The notes under the pieces were generated by a model. It was not told the DNA's origin, ran no database searches, and saw only the letters and a program-made list of their open reading frames with translations. Shown here piece by piece: positions 16,943 through 27,655 of a stretch of DNA of 64,000 nt. Source of the stretch: JANMES01 sp038329865. GTDB taxonomy: Bacteria; Planctomycetota; Phycisphaerae; Tepidisphaerales; Tepidisphaeraceae. The position numbers and the translations under genes are program-made. Positions within the stretch are counted from its first letter, which is position 1; each line of letters opens with the position of its first letter. Location: the NCBI GenBank assembly GCA_038329865.1, contig JBBQNK010000018.1, forward strand, positions 21,513 through 85,512, written 5' to 3'.

Positions 16943-17662
16943 TTACCGGCGATTGCCCATGATCCGCAGGATCGCCATGAACATGTTAAGGAAATCAACG
17001 TACAAATTCAACGACCCGATGATCGCATAACGAGCGGCCAACTGCTTATTGCCCTGGGTGGCCAGCGCGATCTGCTTGAGCTTCTGCGTGTCGTAAGCTG
17101 TCAGCAGAATGAAGACCGCCAGCACCGCGTAGGTGATGATCCAGGAGATAAAGCTGCTATAGAAAAAGACGTTGACGATCGTCGCCAGGAACAATCCCCA
17201 GACGCACATGATCAGGATCGATCCCATGCTTGTGAGATCTTTCTTGGTGACAAAGCCGAAAACGCTCATGCCCGCGAATACTCCGCCGGTGACGATGAAG
17301 GCAGAAAGCAGCGTGGGGTTCGGATAAATCCTGAAGATGCCCGAGATCAGAAAGCCGATGACGGCGGCGTAAAGAAGGAAGAGCGCGGTCGCCACGCCAA
17401 CGTTCAATCGCAGCGCAGTCGTCTGCACGCTGCGGGCGATGAGCATAGCGCCGAGCAGGATGCCGATGTATCCGAACGAATTCCCGTAGACGAGGTTGAG
17501 AACCGCCGTCTGCGTCGATCCCCACCACGCCACCACCGCCGTCACGGCGAGGCCTACGGCCATCCATGCGTAGACGGTGTTAAAAAAGTTGAACATCACC
17601 TTTTCGTCGGTGGAATAGTCGAGGACTTTTCTCTGTGTACCAATGCCTGGGAACTGACTCAT
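16943..17662 (-). CDS. Bax inhibitor-1/YccA family membrane protein
   Basis: A 239-residue protein with seven hydrophobic segments in the BI-1/YccA pattern, including the family's C-terminal motif YDTQKLKQIA and the final SLNLYVDFLNMFMAILRIMG. Family members are inner-membrane proteins linked to ion leak and to FtsH quality control (YccA in E. coli). The start has a good ribosome site (AGGAG, 8 bases upstream). A terminator lies just downstream. Function in this organism is inferred from the family only. Confidence 0.92.
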   Translation of the reverse strand: MSQFPGIGTQRKVLDYSTDEKVMFNFFNTVYAWMAVGLAVTAVVAWWGSTQTAVLNLVYGNSFGYIGILLGAMLIARSVQTTALRLNVGVATALFLLYAAVIGFLISGIFRIYPNPTLLSAFIVTGGVFAGMSVFGFVTKKDLTSMGSILIMCVWGLFLATIVNVFFYSSFISWIITYAVLAVFILLTAYDTQKLKQIALATQGNKQLAARYAIIGSLNLYVDFLNMFMAILRIMGNRR

Positions 17663-17755
17663 GAATAATCTCCTGCTTGTAATGACTCACGATTATACGC
17701 GCGGGCGGCGGTCAAGTCGCATGGTCTGCGGAGCGAGTTGAAACGTCAATGGTTT

Positions 17756-19513
17756 TTATAGGCCCAGAATTCCCTTGAGAATGCCCTTGGCGCCGTTGCC
17801 AATCGATTTACCGACTTTTCCTGCCCCTTGAGTGATATCGCCGGCAACATCCTGCACGCCGCCCGCCACGATGATGCCGATTTTCGGCTCGTCGACCGTG
17901 CCGGTGACGCGGTAGGAAAAAACCTGGTCGGTCACGCTACCCAGGATCGATCCGATCTTCTTGCCGAGCAGATTCTGGATTTTTTCGATCGGCCCGCCGT
18001 TGAAGGTTAGGTCCAGCCGCTCGTCCAACGCGATCGCCCCATCGCCGCGGGCCGCGACGATTTCGCCGGCGTAGTTGAAGTCGCTGATCTTGATCTGGTC
18101 GCCCATGAAATCGAACGTGGCGTCGGCGGTTTCGGTCGGCTTGTCTTTGCGCTTGCTGCTGAGCAGCGAGGCGGTCTTGGTGATCGCGCGGGTGAGTTGC
18201 TCGAGCACCGGAATATTTACCAGCCGGCCGTGGTCGAGATGGATCTCGCCCGAGCCCCACTTTTCCGGAAGCGGGTCGAGCAACTCGGGGGCTTTTGATG
18301 CGAGCTCAAGCCCGGTGGCCGAGTCGGGCGCGAGGCGTACCATGATGGCTGAGAGAGAGACTTCGGTGTGCAAGTTCGCCTTGAGTCGCCCGGCGAGCTT
18401 GGGCTTCTCGGCCGTCCCGGGTTTGACGAAGAATTCATCGATCACAACATCGTGCACGTGAAGCTGCAGATCGCTATCGAGCCGGCGATTAACATCGACC
18501 GTGCCGCTGGCCTCGGCCAGGCCCTTGAGCGCTTTGATGCTGAGCGATGAAATCACAACCTTTCCGTCTTCCAATTGCGAATCGAGCACCAATGCGCGGA
18601 CGGGAATTTTGTATTCGTCCGTCGTCACGTTCGCGTTGGTCAGGCGGACATTCAGATCGACATTTCCGTTCTTGTAATCCTTCACCGGCAGACTTCCGGC
18701 CACATGCACGCTGAGTTGGCCCTGCACCTGGTACTTCTTGACCAGCGCCTGCATCTCCGGCGGCAGGTAACTCATCTGCGCCGGATCGACCGCGACGACG
18801 AGTTTGATGTCAGCGTTGCTGACAACAAGCGTATCGACATTGAACTGCCCGCCGACTTTCAGGTCGAAAAGCGGCTTGCGGTTAAGGCCCAGCGCCAGAT
18901 CGTAGGTGTTACCGCTGGTTGGCGTGATGTCGACTTCGGTCCAGATGTGATCGAGCACCATCGGATCCGTGCCGGCGATTCGCGGGTCGTAAACAACCTT
19001 GCAGTCATTCAGCTGAATTTGTTGGACCTGGAAAAAATCGCTCAGCTTGTGCGACGGCTGGGTGGTAGCGCCGTCGGGCTTGACCACGCCTGGCTTAAGG
19101 AAATGCGCGAAGCCGACAAGGTCGCGATTCGTCGGCGAGATTGAGACCGCCTGGAACAGCGGCTGGTTGAGAATCACTTTCGTGATCACGATCGGCTTGC
19201 CCACGCTGGGGATTTCGCCAAGGGTGATCGTCGCGTCAGTCGTGCCGAGCACGTCGATCGTTTTGCCGGGATTCATCGGGTCCTCGGCCGTCAGGCGCAT
19301 GTTCTTGAGCTTGACCGTGCCGGGGTATTGGTAGTCGAGTCCATCGAATGAAAGCGTCGGCCCGAGATAGGAATTGGCGACGGATTGCAATTGTTTGCCG
19401 ATCCATTTTTCCAGCGAGCCGCCGCTTGTCGTGCTGATCTGCCAGAACGCCACTGCTGCGCCGATCACAAGGATCAGTAGTAAAGAAACGACGGCAATCA
19501 CGAACTTCTTCAT
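17756..19513 (-). CDS. AsmA-like inner-membrane-anchored protein
   Basis: A 585-residue protein with an N-terminal membrane anchor (residues 4-25, VIAVVSLLLILVIGAAVAFW) and a long beta-rich periplasmic body. Repeated short patterns such as VKLKNMRLTAE, GLAEASGTVDVNRRLDSD, FNYAGEIVAARGDGAIALDERLDL and VTGTVDEPKIGI are typical of AsmA/TamB-type proteins, which may bridge the membranes and carry lipids. The C-terminus ends in a Gly/Lys-rich amphipathic tail. A terminator for ahcY lies between ahcY and this gene, so it probably has its own promoter. Confidence 0.8.
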   Translation of the reverse strand: MKKFVIAVVSLLLILVIGAAVAFWQISTTSGGSLEKWIGKQLQSVANSYLGPTLSFDGLDYQYPGTVKLKNMRLTAEDPMNPGKTIDVLGTTDATITLGEIPSVGKPIVITKVILNQPLFQAVSISPTNRDLVGFAHFLKPGVVKPDGATTQPSHKLSDFFQVQQIQLNDCKVVYDPRIAGTDPMVLDHIWTEVDITPTSGNTYDLALGLNRKPLFDLKVGGQFNVDTLVVSNADIKLVVAVDPAQMSYLPPEMQALVKKYQVQGQLSVHVAGSLPVKDYKNGNVDLNVRLTNANVTTDEYKIPVRALVLDSQLEDGKVVISSLSIKALKGLAEASGTVDVNRRLDSDLQLHVHDVVIDEFFVKPGTAEKPKLAGRLKANLHTEVSLSAIMVRLAPDSATGLELASKAPELLDPLPEKWGSGEIHLDHGRLVNIPVLEQLTRAITKTASLLSSKRKDKPTETADATFDFMGDQIKISDFNYAGEIVAARGDGAIALDERLDLTFNGGPIEKIQNLLGKKIGSILGSVTDQVFSYRVTGTVDEPKIGIIVAGGVQDVAGDITQGAGKVGKSIGNGAKGILKGILGL

Positions 19514-19591
19514 AACAACCTTTCAGCGCGCGGATACGGAATCAAAGCCGGTTAGACAAATACCGGCAATCGGGGTTTGCCGTAAAAACAA

Positions 19592-19618
19592 AAACCCGGA
19601 GATTTAGTCTCCGGGTTT
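19592..19618 (-). terminator. Intrinsic terminator of ahcY
   Basis: An 11-base-pair perfect stem (AAACCCGGAGA / TCTCCGGGTTT) with a 5-base loop. On the minus strand it is followed by TTTTTGTTTTTAC, directly after the ahcY stop at 19647, so it should end ahcY transcription before the AsmA-like gene. Confidence 0.9.
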
Positions 19619-19646
19619 CTGACGAATCAATATGTAGCCATTTCGA

Positions 19647-21155
<1,509 letters not shown>

Positions 21156-21172
21156 GTTGCATTCTCCAAATG

Positions 21173-21189
21173 GGTTCGATTTACGAACC
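21173..21189 (-). promoter_or_regulatory. Small inverted repeat in the ahcY leader
   Basis: GGTTCG (21173-21178) and CGAACC (21184-21189) pair around ATTTA, 18 bases upstream of the ahcY start codon. It could be an operator half-site pair or a leader hairpin; the evidence is only its symmetry and position. Confidence 0.35.
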
Positions 21190-21243
21190 GGGGGTTAATA
21201 TTCTTTCTCGCTTACGTTTTACGATACACAAATTTTTAGTTCA

Positions 21244-22305
21244 TCACGGCTTCGTCGTCGGGCCGACCGATTTCTTGTCGTCCATCGCGATCTTCAGACC
21301 CGTCAGGATCGGCCCGAACAGCGCGTCGGCGATCAATTTCTGCCCGAGCGCGTTCGGGTGAATGTAATCACGATACGGATGCTTTCCGTCCAGCATCGCC
21401 ATCATGAACGCCGTATCGAGTTGCACTGTCTGAGCGCCGGCTTCGATTGACGTTTCCATCAGCGATTTATGTCCGATCGCTTCGATCGCCAGCTGCTCGT
21501 TGGCCTGCACGTGCTGGGCAACGATCACCGTCTTGATTCCCGCCGCCCGCGCGGATCGGACGATTTCGATCATCGCGTCGTGGCACACCTTCACGTCGTC
21601 CTGTGACGGTGGGGCCGTCTCATAAACCGTACCCGGATTAACGGTCGAGTCATGCTCGGCCATCGGCCTGATGTACCGCCCGATTGCTTCCTGCAGCGCG
21701 AACATCGGCGCGTGATCGGGCATATCTGATTTCATTCCCACCACGTGCTCGAATGTCGGCACGTCGCGGTAGTCGCTGCTCGAAACAACAATCACCGCGA
21801 CATCGGCATCGAACCACCCGAACCGCTTGATATACGCCAGCTCGTTAGGCGGCCCCCATGAGCCGGCCGAAATATTCCCGACGTATACCTTGCGTCCGGT
21901 CGCGGCGGAAAGCCTCTGATGCAGCAGCGTCGTCGCCAGTTGCGAATCGTCAGTCATCGATCCGCCGTTGATCACGCTGTCGCCGATCACCATCACGCGC
22001 AGCTCGTCGGGCGACGACTTCTTCAACGTCAGCGGGCCGCTCCGCATCGAGTAGGCGTTGTACGCGATGTGGTTCCCGAACCGGGAATACCGCATCGACG
22101 GCTTGAACAGGTACTCAATTTCCGGGTCCTCCACCATCAACGGCGGATCGCCCAGTCCAAGGTAGTACCTCGCGAACAACTCTGCTCCCACGACGAGCAA
22201 AACCAACAGCACGCCCAGGACAGTCAGCCAACGCTTCCACCGGAATCGCCGGCGACCTTTAGTCGCGGCTCGCTCGGCGGGAGTTGTCCACTCATCGTCT
22301 TTCAT
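21244..22305 (-). CDS. SGNH/GDSL-type hydrolase with N-terminal membrane anchor
   Basis: A 353-residue protein with a basic N-terminus, a membrane helix at about 26-46, and a periplasmic SGNH fold: catalytic serine in VMVIGDSVINGG (GDSV 108-111), an oxyanion-type glycine and NISAGSWGPPNE, and the terminal Asp-His pair in DYIHPNALG (Asp313, His316). Such enzymes are esterases or acetylhydrolases; membrane-anchored forms often act on cell-surface glycans. The ATG at 22305 is chosen; a frame opening at 22695 adds Arg-rich sequence that overlaps the end of the upstream gene on the same strand and is rejected. Confidence 0.85.
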   Translation of the reverse strand: MKDDEWTTPAERAATKGRRRFRWKRWLTVLGVLLVLLVVGAELFARYYLGLGDPPLMVEDPEIEYLFKPSMRYSRFGNHIAYNAYSMRSGPLTLKKSSPDELRVMVIGDSVINGGSMTDDSQLATTLLHQRLSAATGRKVYVGNISAGSWGPPNELAYIKRFGWFDADVAVIVVSSSDYRDVPTFEHVVGMKSDMPDHAPMFALQEAIGRYIRPMAEHDSTVNPGTVYETAPPSQDDVKVCHDAMIEIVRSARAAGIKTVIVAQHVQANEQLAIEAIGHKSLMETSIEAGAQTVQLDTAFMMAMLDGKHPYRDYIHPNALGQKLIADALFGPILTGLKIAMDDKKSVGPTTKP

Positions 22306-22397
22306 CAACCCCCGCGACACTATTTTCTCAACCGGCGCCCGGGCTACAGGCCTCGCTACAAAATGAGTGGCGAGCGCCCGACCCGTGGCGATTCCAT

Positions 22398-23369
22398 TCA
22401 ATCCCTCATGCCGCTCGCAACAAACAGCGTCGGCCCCTTTACGTTTGATTCCGGCGGGAGCGGGCGGACGGTCGCGTTCGAAAGTCCTGATTCGCTGAGC
22501 ACGCCTTTCAACGCCGTCGGTTCGAAGCCCGAACTTTGCTGTTCCATCTGCCGGCGGAAGTCGTCGCGGTCGTGTGGGAGCAGATCGACGATCACCAGCC
22601 GGCCGCCGGGCTTGAGCACGCGGGCGGCTTCCTTGATCGCCTTCGCAGGCTCGGCCAAGTACGTCAGCACGAGTACGAGGAGCGCCGCATCGCAAACGCC
22701 GTCGTCGATCGGCAGCGAATCGAGCTCGCCGCGACGGAGATCGACGTTACTGCGATCACCGAGCCGCTTCTTCGCCGCCTTGAGCATCGCGGCGGAGTTA
22801 TCGACCGCGATCACCTGCTTCACATGCTCGGCCAGCAACTGCGTGATCGGCCCCGTGCCGCAGCCGAGGTCGGCGACGACGAATTCGCGCGGCAGCAGTT
22901 CGAGCAAGCCGGCAAACGTGAATGACTCGCCGTACAACTCCGACCGGAGCTTATCCCACTGCCCCGCAGCCGAGGCGAAGAACGCCTGGCTGTCGTTCTG
23001 GCGCTGCTCGAGCCGGCGGTCGAGCCGCAGGCGATCCTGCTGGACGGCCGACCAACCTTCCGTCTGCTCGCGGGCGAAGAGCCACAATTTCCGCGTCGGC
23101 GTTTCCAGCTCGTCCAAAATCGTGCGATACAAATGCGTCGTCCCCTGCCGGCGAGCCTTGGCCCAGCCCTGGTCGAGCAGGATTTTCAAATGTCGGCTGA
23201 CGGTGCTCTGCGGCAGTTGCAGAATGTCGCACAACTCGACCACACCCAGCTCATGGCGCTCCAGCAGCCGAAGCAATCGCAGCCGGGTCGGATCGGACAA
23301 GCTGTCCATCCAACCGAGCAGGGCCACGGGTTGCGAAGCATTTTTAATCATCCGTTTAGCCGGATACAT
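22398..23369 (-). CDS. ArsR-family regulator fused to a SAM-binding methyltransferase domain (SahR-like)
   Basis: A 323-residue fusion. Residues about 10-80 are an ArsR winged helix (SDPTRLRLLRLLERHE, recognition helix PQSTVSRHLKILLDQG, wing GTTHLYRTI). Residues about 150-323 are a class I methyltransferase-like fold with VADLGCGTGPITQLL, VIAVDNSAAML and RVLKPGGRLVIVDLLPHD. This is the architecture of SahR, an S-adenosylhomocysteine-responsive regulator of methionine-cycle genes, and ahcY lies one gene away in the same direction. Start is ATG 23369 or, equally possible, ATG 23351, since an inverted repeat covers the region between them. The much longer frame to 23933 is rejected: it overlaps the divergent flavoprotein gene. 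Confidence 0.88.
   Translation of the reverse strand: MYPAKRMIKNASQPVALLGWMDSLSDPTRLRLLRLLERHELGVVELCDILQLPQSTVSRHLKILLDQGWAKARRQGTTHLYRTILDELETPTRKLWLFAREQTEGWSAVQQDRLRLDRRLEQRQNDSQAFFASAAGQWDKLRSELYGESFTFAGLLELLPREFVVADLGCGTGPITQLLAEHVKQVIAVDNSAAMLKAAKKRLGDRSNVDLRRGELDSLPIDDGVCDAALLVLVLTYLAEPAKAIKEAARVLKPGGRLVIVDLLPHDRDDFRRQMEQQSSGFEPTALKGVLSESGLSNATVRPLPPESNVKGPTLFVASGMRD
23350..23365 (-). promoter_or_regulatory. Candidate autoregulatory operator at the SahR-like gene
   Basis: ATCCG-TTTAGC-CGGAT is a perfect 5+5 inverted repeat with a 6-base spacer. It overlaps the first possible codons of the regulator gene, so it would fit as an operator if the second ATG (23351) is used. Evidence is position and symmetry only. 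Confidence 0.4.
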
Positions 23370-23445
23370 TGTTGGATGCGAATGCCCTTCCGTCAAGTTT
23401 ATTTTGGAAATGAAAGATGGTGCGTGATCGCTCAAAAACGCACTT

Positions 23446-23475
23446 CCGGGCTTGTTGCTTAAGTGGCAAGCCCGG
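23446..23475. repeat. Inverted repeat in the divergent gap (9-base arms)
   Basis: CCGGGCTTG (23446-23454) pairs with CAAGCCCGG (23467-23475) around 12 bases. It lies in the 288-base gap between the divergent regulator and flavoprotein genes. I see nothing else assignable in that gap. Confidence 0.7.
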
Positions 23476-23657
23476 TTGCGTTGCGATTCAAGCGATTTCC
23501 CGACTGGTGCGAAAATTGCTCCACTGTTCCCGTCCGGCGCAACAGGCCTACTCGTGCGTAGAATTTGATCGATCGAGCCGTTTGGACGTTCAACCACGCA
23601 CGAATTGCAGGCAACCGTGTCAAATGGATTGACGACGCTCTCACGGCGGAGACGGAC

Positions 23658-25016
23658 ATGAGCAACGCCCACGTGAAATATTTGTTGGTCGGCGGAGGCA
23701 TCGCCGCGAGCAGCGCGGCCGAGGCGATCCGCCGGCTCGACCCGGCGGGCTCTGCGATGCTCGTCGGCCAGGAAATCACCCGGCCCTACCACCGCCCGCC
23801 CCTCAGCAAAACTTTTCTCCGCGACGAAGTCTCCCGTGAATCGCTCTTCACGAAAGACGTCGGATGGTTCGCTAATCACCACATCGAACTGCGCACCGGC
23901 CATCGCGTGGCGGCGCTGGATCTCGGCCGGCAACTGGCGGCCCTCGACAGCGGTCAGGAGATCGGCTTTGAAAAGCTACTGTTGGCGACGGGATCGTCGC
24001 CGGTAACGCTGGAAATTCCCGGTGCGAGCATGCCGAACGTGTTTTACGTGCGAACGCTGGAAGACACCGATCGCCTGCGAACGAGCATCGAGCAAGCCCG
24101 CCGCCAAGGCCGACTACTCCCGACGGATCGCGGTCTGCCGCGCAACACCACCACCGGCCGCGGTCGCGCGACGGTCATCGGCGGTGGGTTGCTCGGCGCG
24201 GAATTGGCGGCGTCACTCACTCGGCTGGGGCTCGCCGTCGATTTGATCGTCACGAGCGCCGCGCCGTGGAACGGCATCGCCGGTGAAGTGGCCGGGCGAT
24301 TCATCGCGCGGCTGCTCGATCACCACGGCGTGTCAGTTCATCTCGGCACCGCCGCGACGCGACTTGAAGGCGACGGACGCGTGCAGCGCGTGATTCTTTC
24401 CCGGTCTACCGCTGCGCTTTTGAACACCACTGCTGTTACGTCCAGCGCCATCCCGTCACCCGGCATCGCCGGCGACTCGACCATTGAAACGGATCTCGTA
24501 GTCGCCGCGATCGGTGTTGCAGTCAACCGGCAGATTCTTCGCGGCACGTCGATCAGCGCGGAAAAGGCGATTCTCACCGACGCCGCCTGCCGCACCAACG
24601 TGCCCAACGTCTTCGCCGCCGGCGATTGTGCGGCCGTTTTCGATCAGTGGCTCGGCAAGCACCGCATCGGCCAGCACTGGACGCACGCGAGCCTCACCGG
24701 CCGAATCGCCGGCGAAAACATGGCCGGCGGGAACGCGAGCTTCGACGCAATCGCTCAATTCGACAGCGAAATCTTCGGCACGACGATTAGAGTCTTCGGC
24801 GACGCCCGACGTATCACCCGCCGGCTCATCCGCGGCACGCCGACCATCGATTCGCCAAACTTCCTCGAGATCGGCGTTGATGCCGACGATCAGATCGTGC
24901 AAATCCTCGCCATCGGCGGCGATCCGGACTCGGCCAAGCTCGAATCACTCGTCCGCAATCGGCAACGGGTCAACGGCAACGAAGAATCGATGAAAGACCC
25001 TGCCAATCCCCTCTAA
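23658..25016 (+). CDS. FAD-dependent NAD(P)H oxidoreductase (ferredoxin/rubredoxin reductase-like)
   Basis: A 452-residue flavoprotein of the pyridine nucleotide-disulfide oxidoreductase superfamily. The FAD loop YLLVGGGIAASSAAEAI (about 8-24), the substrate-side RPYHRPPLSKTFLR, LLLATGSSP, the NAD(P) loop ATVIGGGLLGAELAAS and the second FAD motif NVFAAGDCA are present. No redox-active CxxC is seen, which points to the ferredoxin-reductase or nitrite-reductase-like branch rather than a disulfide reductase. The start is ATG 23658; the frame opening at 23565 adds 31 residues without similarity to the family. Its electron acceptor is not encoded nearby. Confidence 0.88.
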   Translation: MSNAHVKYLLVGGGIAASSAAEAIRRLDPAGSAMLVGQEITRPYHRPPLSKTFLRDEVSRESLFTKDVGWFANHHIELRTGHRVAALDLGRQLAALDSGQEIGFEKLLLATGSSPVTLEIPGASMPNVFYVRTLEDTDRLRTSIEQARRQGRLLPTDRGLPRNTTTGRGRATVIGGGLLGAELAASLTRLGLAVDLIVTSAAPWNGIAGEVAGRFIARLLDHHGVSVHLGTAATRLEGDGRVQRVILSRSTAALLNTTAVTSSAIPSPGIAGDSTIETDLVVAAIGVAVNRQILRGTSISAEKAILTDAACRTNVPNVFAAGDCAAVFDQWLGKHRIGQHWTHASLTGRIAGENMAGGNASFDAIAQFDSEIFGTTIRVFGDARRITRRLIRGTPTIDSPNFLEIGVDADDQIVQILAIGGDPDSAKLESLVRNRQRVNGNEESMKDPANPL

Positions 25017-25024
25017 GATTTTTT

Positions 25025-25103
25025 ACCACGAAGCGACGAAGCAACGAAGCAACGAAGAAGAAAAGATTCAATTCTCTTCTTCGTTGCTTCGTCGCTTCGT
25101 GGT
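25025..25103. repeat. Inverted repeat with 29-base arm and an internal 8-base duplication
   Basis: The right arm 25075-25103 is fully complementary to the left arm (25025-25061) except that the left arm carries an extra GCAACGAA copy. It sits between convergent genes and could hinder read-through. Confidence 0.9.
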
Positions 25104-25117
25104 CTATTTTTCTCGGT

Positions 25118-26413
25118 TCAATGAGGCAGGATCACTTCAAACCCGCGCGGCTCTTCCGTCCCCGCGGCTTCGGTGTCGGCATGTAAATACTTCGCCCCGA
25201 TCAGCCACAGCACGCCGCTCACGGCGATCATCACGGACACGACCATAAACGCGATGCCCATGTTCCAGCGGTTCGCCACCCATCCGATCACCGGCGGGCT
25301 GACTGCGTCGCCGAACGCGTGGATGACGAAAATGTTCAGCGCGAACGCGGTGGCGCGGACCGACGGCTTAGTCACGTTCGCCAGCACCGTATTACTCGGG
25401 CCGGTGTTGAAAAACAGGCAGAATACCGCGAGGAACAGCACGCCCCAGGCGTACGGGAACGGCGTGACGAGGATCAGCAGGAACATCGGAAAACCGATCA
25501 ACATGCTCACGCCGGAAACGAGGAAATAGCTGCCGGGAAATCGCCCGCGCAGTGCGTCGCCGGTCATCCCGCCGAGGATCGTCGCAAAAAGCCCGGAGAC
25601 GACGATGATCGCGCCGAAGATCGGCGTGGCATGGCCGGGCGCCTGGCCGCGGCTTTCGAGGTAGCGGGGCATGAAAAACGCGATCCCGCCGAGCGCGAAG
25701 GTCATCGCTGTCATGGCAGCACAGTTGATCGTGTACGACGGGATGCGAAAAAGCGCGAGGTAATCGGCCGTGGTCGCCCGCGGTTTGGCCGCCGGCATCT
25801 GCCCGCGCACCTGGCCGGGCTCTCGCATAAAAAAGCACCAGACGCCCAAAATAATCCCCGGCGGGACGGTGAGATAAAACGCCCAGTGCCAGTGATCGTG
25901 AAACAGACCGCCGATCACGTAGCCGAGCGCGCTGCCGACTGGAATTGCCGCGTTGAACCACGCGAGGATCTTCCCGCGCGTCGCGACTGGATACATGTCC
26001 GAAAGCAACGTCGGCGCGACCGGCCCGTACGCCGCTTCGCCGATACCGATCAACAACCGCATGCCGATGAGCATCGCGAAAGTCGGCACCGCGCCCGATC
26101 CGCCGCTGGCGAGCGACCAGACGATCACGCCGCCGCCCACGATCGCCCAGCGGCGGACGCGGTCCGCCATCACGCCGAAGATCGGCGAGAAGACCATGTA
26201 CGCGAGTAAAAACGCTGTCGCCAGCCAACCCGTCGCAGCGGCAGAAACGTGGAACTCTTCGCCGATCGGCTTTTCCACCGCCGAGAGGATCTGCCGATCC
26301 ACGTAGTTCATCAGGTTGATCAGCAGCAACAGCGCGAGGGCCGCCCGCGCGCCGGGCAATGGTTCGTTGCGGGCGGTCGCGAGCGGAACGGGATCGGGCA
26401 CGTCGGAACTCAT
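25118..26413 (-). CDS. MFS transporter, Spinster-like
   Basis: A 431-residue major facilitator with 12 predicted helices. The N-terminal NYVDRQILSAVEKPIGEEFH motif at the first helix is characteristic of Spinster-type and sugar-phosphate-like MFS proteins, and the loop 2-3 signature appears as GVMADRVRRWAIVGGG. It would export or import a small organic solute or lipid by proton coupling; the substrate is unknown. I use the ATG at 26413 (MSSDVPDP); another in-frame ATG lies at 26437. The reading frame continues much further upstream, but that part runs across the divergent TadG-like gene and is rejected. Confidence 0.88.
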   Translation of the reverse strand: MSSDVPDPVPLATARNEPLPGARAALALLLLINLMNYVDRQILSAVEKPIGEEFHVSAAATGWLATAFLLAYMVFSPIFGVMADRVRRWAIVGGGVIVWSLASGGSGAVPTFAMLIGMRLLIGIGEAAYGPVAPTLLSDMYPVATRGKILAWFNAAIPVGSALGYVIGGLFHDHWHWAFYLTVPPGIILGVWCFFMREPGQVRGQMPAAKPRATTADYLALFRIPSYTINCAAMTAMTFALGGIAFFMPRYLESRGQAPGHATPIFGAIIVVSGLFATILGGMTGDALRGRFPGSYFLVSGVSMLIGFPMFLLILVTPFPYAWGVLFLAVFCLFFNTGPSNTVLANVTKPSVRATAFALNIFVIHAFGDAVSPPVIGWVANRWNMGIAFMVVSVMIAVSGVLWLIGAKYLHADTEAAGTEEPRGFEVILPH

Positions 26414-26569
26414 GTGGGCGGATGATCGGCCACGCATGAGGTTAATGCAACGAGCGCGGGTCTGATAATGGGTGGATTTTTCTGTCCAGCGATCGCGCTG
26501 CTTTCCTTGGATTTCCGGTTTTGGATGAGGTTGGTTATTTCGCTCCTGAGAATTGTCGATTTTGCATCT

Positions 26570-27634
26570 ATGAGCGCCACTACATATACGCCTGCACTGC
26601 GCAACCGTCGCGGCATGGCATTGATATATCTTTCTGCCGCCCTCGTCGTCATCGTCATGTTCACTTCGTTGAGCGTAGATCTGGCCAAAGTGCAGTTGGC
26701 CAAGTCCGAACTGCGCCGCACCGCCGATGCTGCTGCGCTGTACGCTGCGGCGGGATTGTCGACGAGCATCACGCAGGCGTACAACAACGCCGTCTCGGCG
26801 GCGGCGGAGAATTCCGCGAACGGGTTTGCGGTCACGCTCACGTCGGCTGACGTCGAGTACGGCTCGTGGAACCCCGACACCAATACCTTCACTGTTTTGT
26901 CCGGCAGCGCACGATCCGCCGCGACGGCGATGCGCATCACCTGCCGTCGCACCGCCGCCCGCGGCACGGCAGTTGCGACCACGTTCGCAAGCATCCTGGG
27001 CATGCGGCAGGTCGACGTTTCCGCCTCGGCCGTCGCTACCCGCGGGCAGATCATTTCCGCACAGGTCGATGCCGACTCCTGCCCGTGGCTGGCGGGTGCA
27101 ACCAACGGCACGACGGTCGCAGCGACCGGCGGAAATCCCACCGCCGCCAAAGCGCCGGCGCAATCTCCCTGCCAGATCACCGGCCTGCCGTTGACGGCTG
27201 GCACGTACCTGTCGTTCCAGAAAGCCTCCGGCCAAACCAGCTATGCCGACGCCGCCGACTACGGCCCCGACGGCAACACCGGCTGGATCGTCCGACAGGA
27301 CGCCGTCAATGGCATTAACTCGACTTCCGCGCCGCTGAACTCGTTCGTGGGCATTTTCATCGACGACCGCAACCCCAACTCCTGGGCGCAGGCGGCCGAG
27401 CCCGATTTCAGCACCGACGCCAGCCGGAACTTCAGTTCGTTGTCTCCTGCACTAAAGCAAGTCTTCTTCATCGGCGACGGTCTGGACAACAGCGGCAACA
27501 TTCAGAAGTTCAAGATCCCCAGTGGTGCGACGCGCCTCTACCTCGGCATCATGGATGAAAAAGGCTGGTGGTGGGACAACACCGGCTACATCCAGACCAC
27601 GATCATGAACACCAAGGTTCAGCTCGTGCAGTAG
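26570..27634 (+). CDS. TadG-like pilus-assembly protein with possible LecA-like C-terminal domain
   Basis: A 354-residue protein. The N-terminus RRGMALIYLSAALVVIVMFT, then LSVDLAKVQLAKSELRRTAD and AAALYAA, is the classic TadE/TadG pattern: an inner-membrane anchor (about 15-36) and a pseudopilin-like helix. The middle (RITCRRTAARGTAVATTFA, MRQVDVSASAVA) also follows TadG. From about residue 180 the chain differs: FVGIFIDD, FFIGDGLDNSG, IPSGATRLYLGIMDEKGWWW DNTG is like the LecA/PA-IL-type galactose-binding fold. No other tad genes are seen in the window. Start at ATG 26570 is preferred; an upstream extension to 26468 lacks TadG similarity. A thioredoxin-like gene follows after 21 bases. Confidence 0.8.
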   Translation: MSATTYTPALRNRRGMALIYLSAALVVIVMFTSLSVDLAKVQLAKSELRRTADAAALYAAAGLSTSITQAYNNAVSAAAENSANGFAVTLTSADVEYGSWNPDTNTFTVLSGSARSAATAMRITCRRTAARGTAVATTFASILGMRQVDVSASAVATRGQIISAQVDADSCPWLAGATNGTTVAATGGNPTAAKAPAQSPCQITGLPLTAGTYLSFQKASGQTSYADAADYGPDGNTGWIVRQDAVNGINSTSAPLNSFVGIFIDDRNPNSWAQAAEPDFSTDASRNFSSLSPALKQVFFIGDGLDNSGNIQKFKIPSGATRLYLGIMDEKGWWWDNTGYIQTTIMNTKVQLVQ

Positions 27635-27655
27635 TTTCTCGGGGGAATACTTTCG

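Noticed and set aside
21156..21243. SAH riboswitch before ahcY
   Set aside because: I looked for the conserved SAH-aptamer core in the leader and did not find it; only a short hairpin is present.
21919..23427. A 502-codon plus-strand frame across the SGNH and regulator genes
   Set aside because: It crosses two recognised genes and their gap, and its protein is Ser/Arg-rich without motif.
25025..25103. CRISPR-like short repeats (GACGAAGCAACGAAGC words)
   Set aside because: The units are too short and form the arms of one inverted repeat; there are no spacers.
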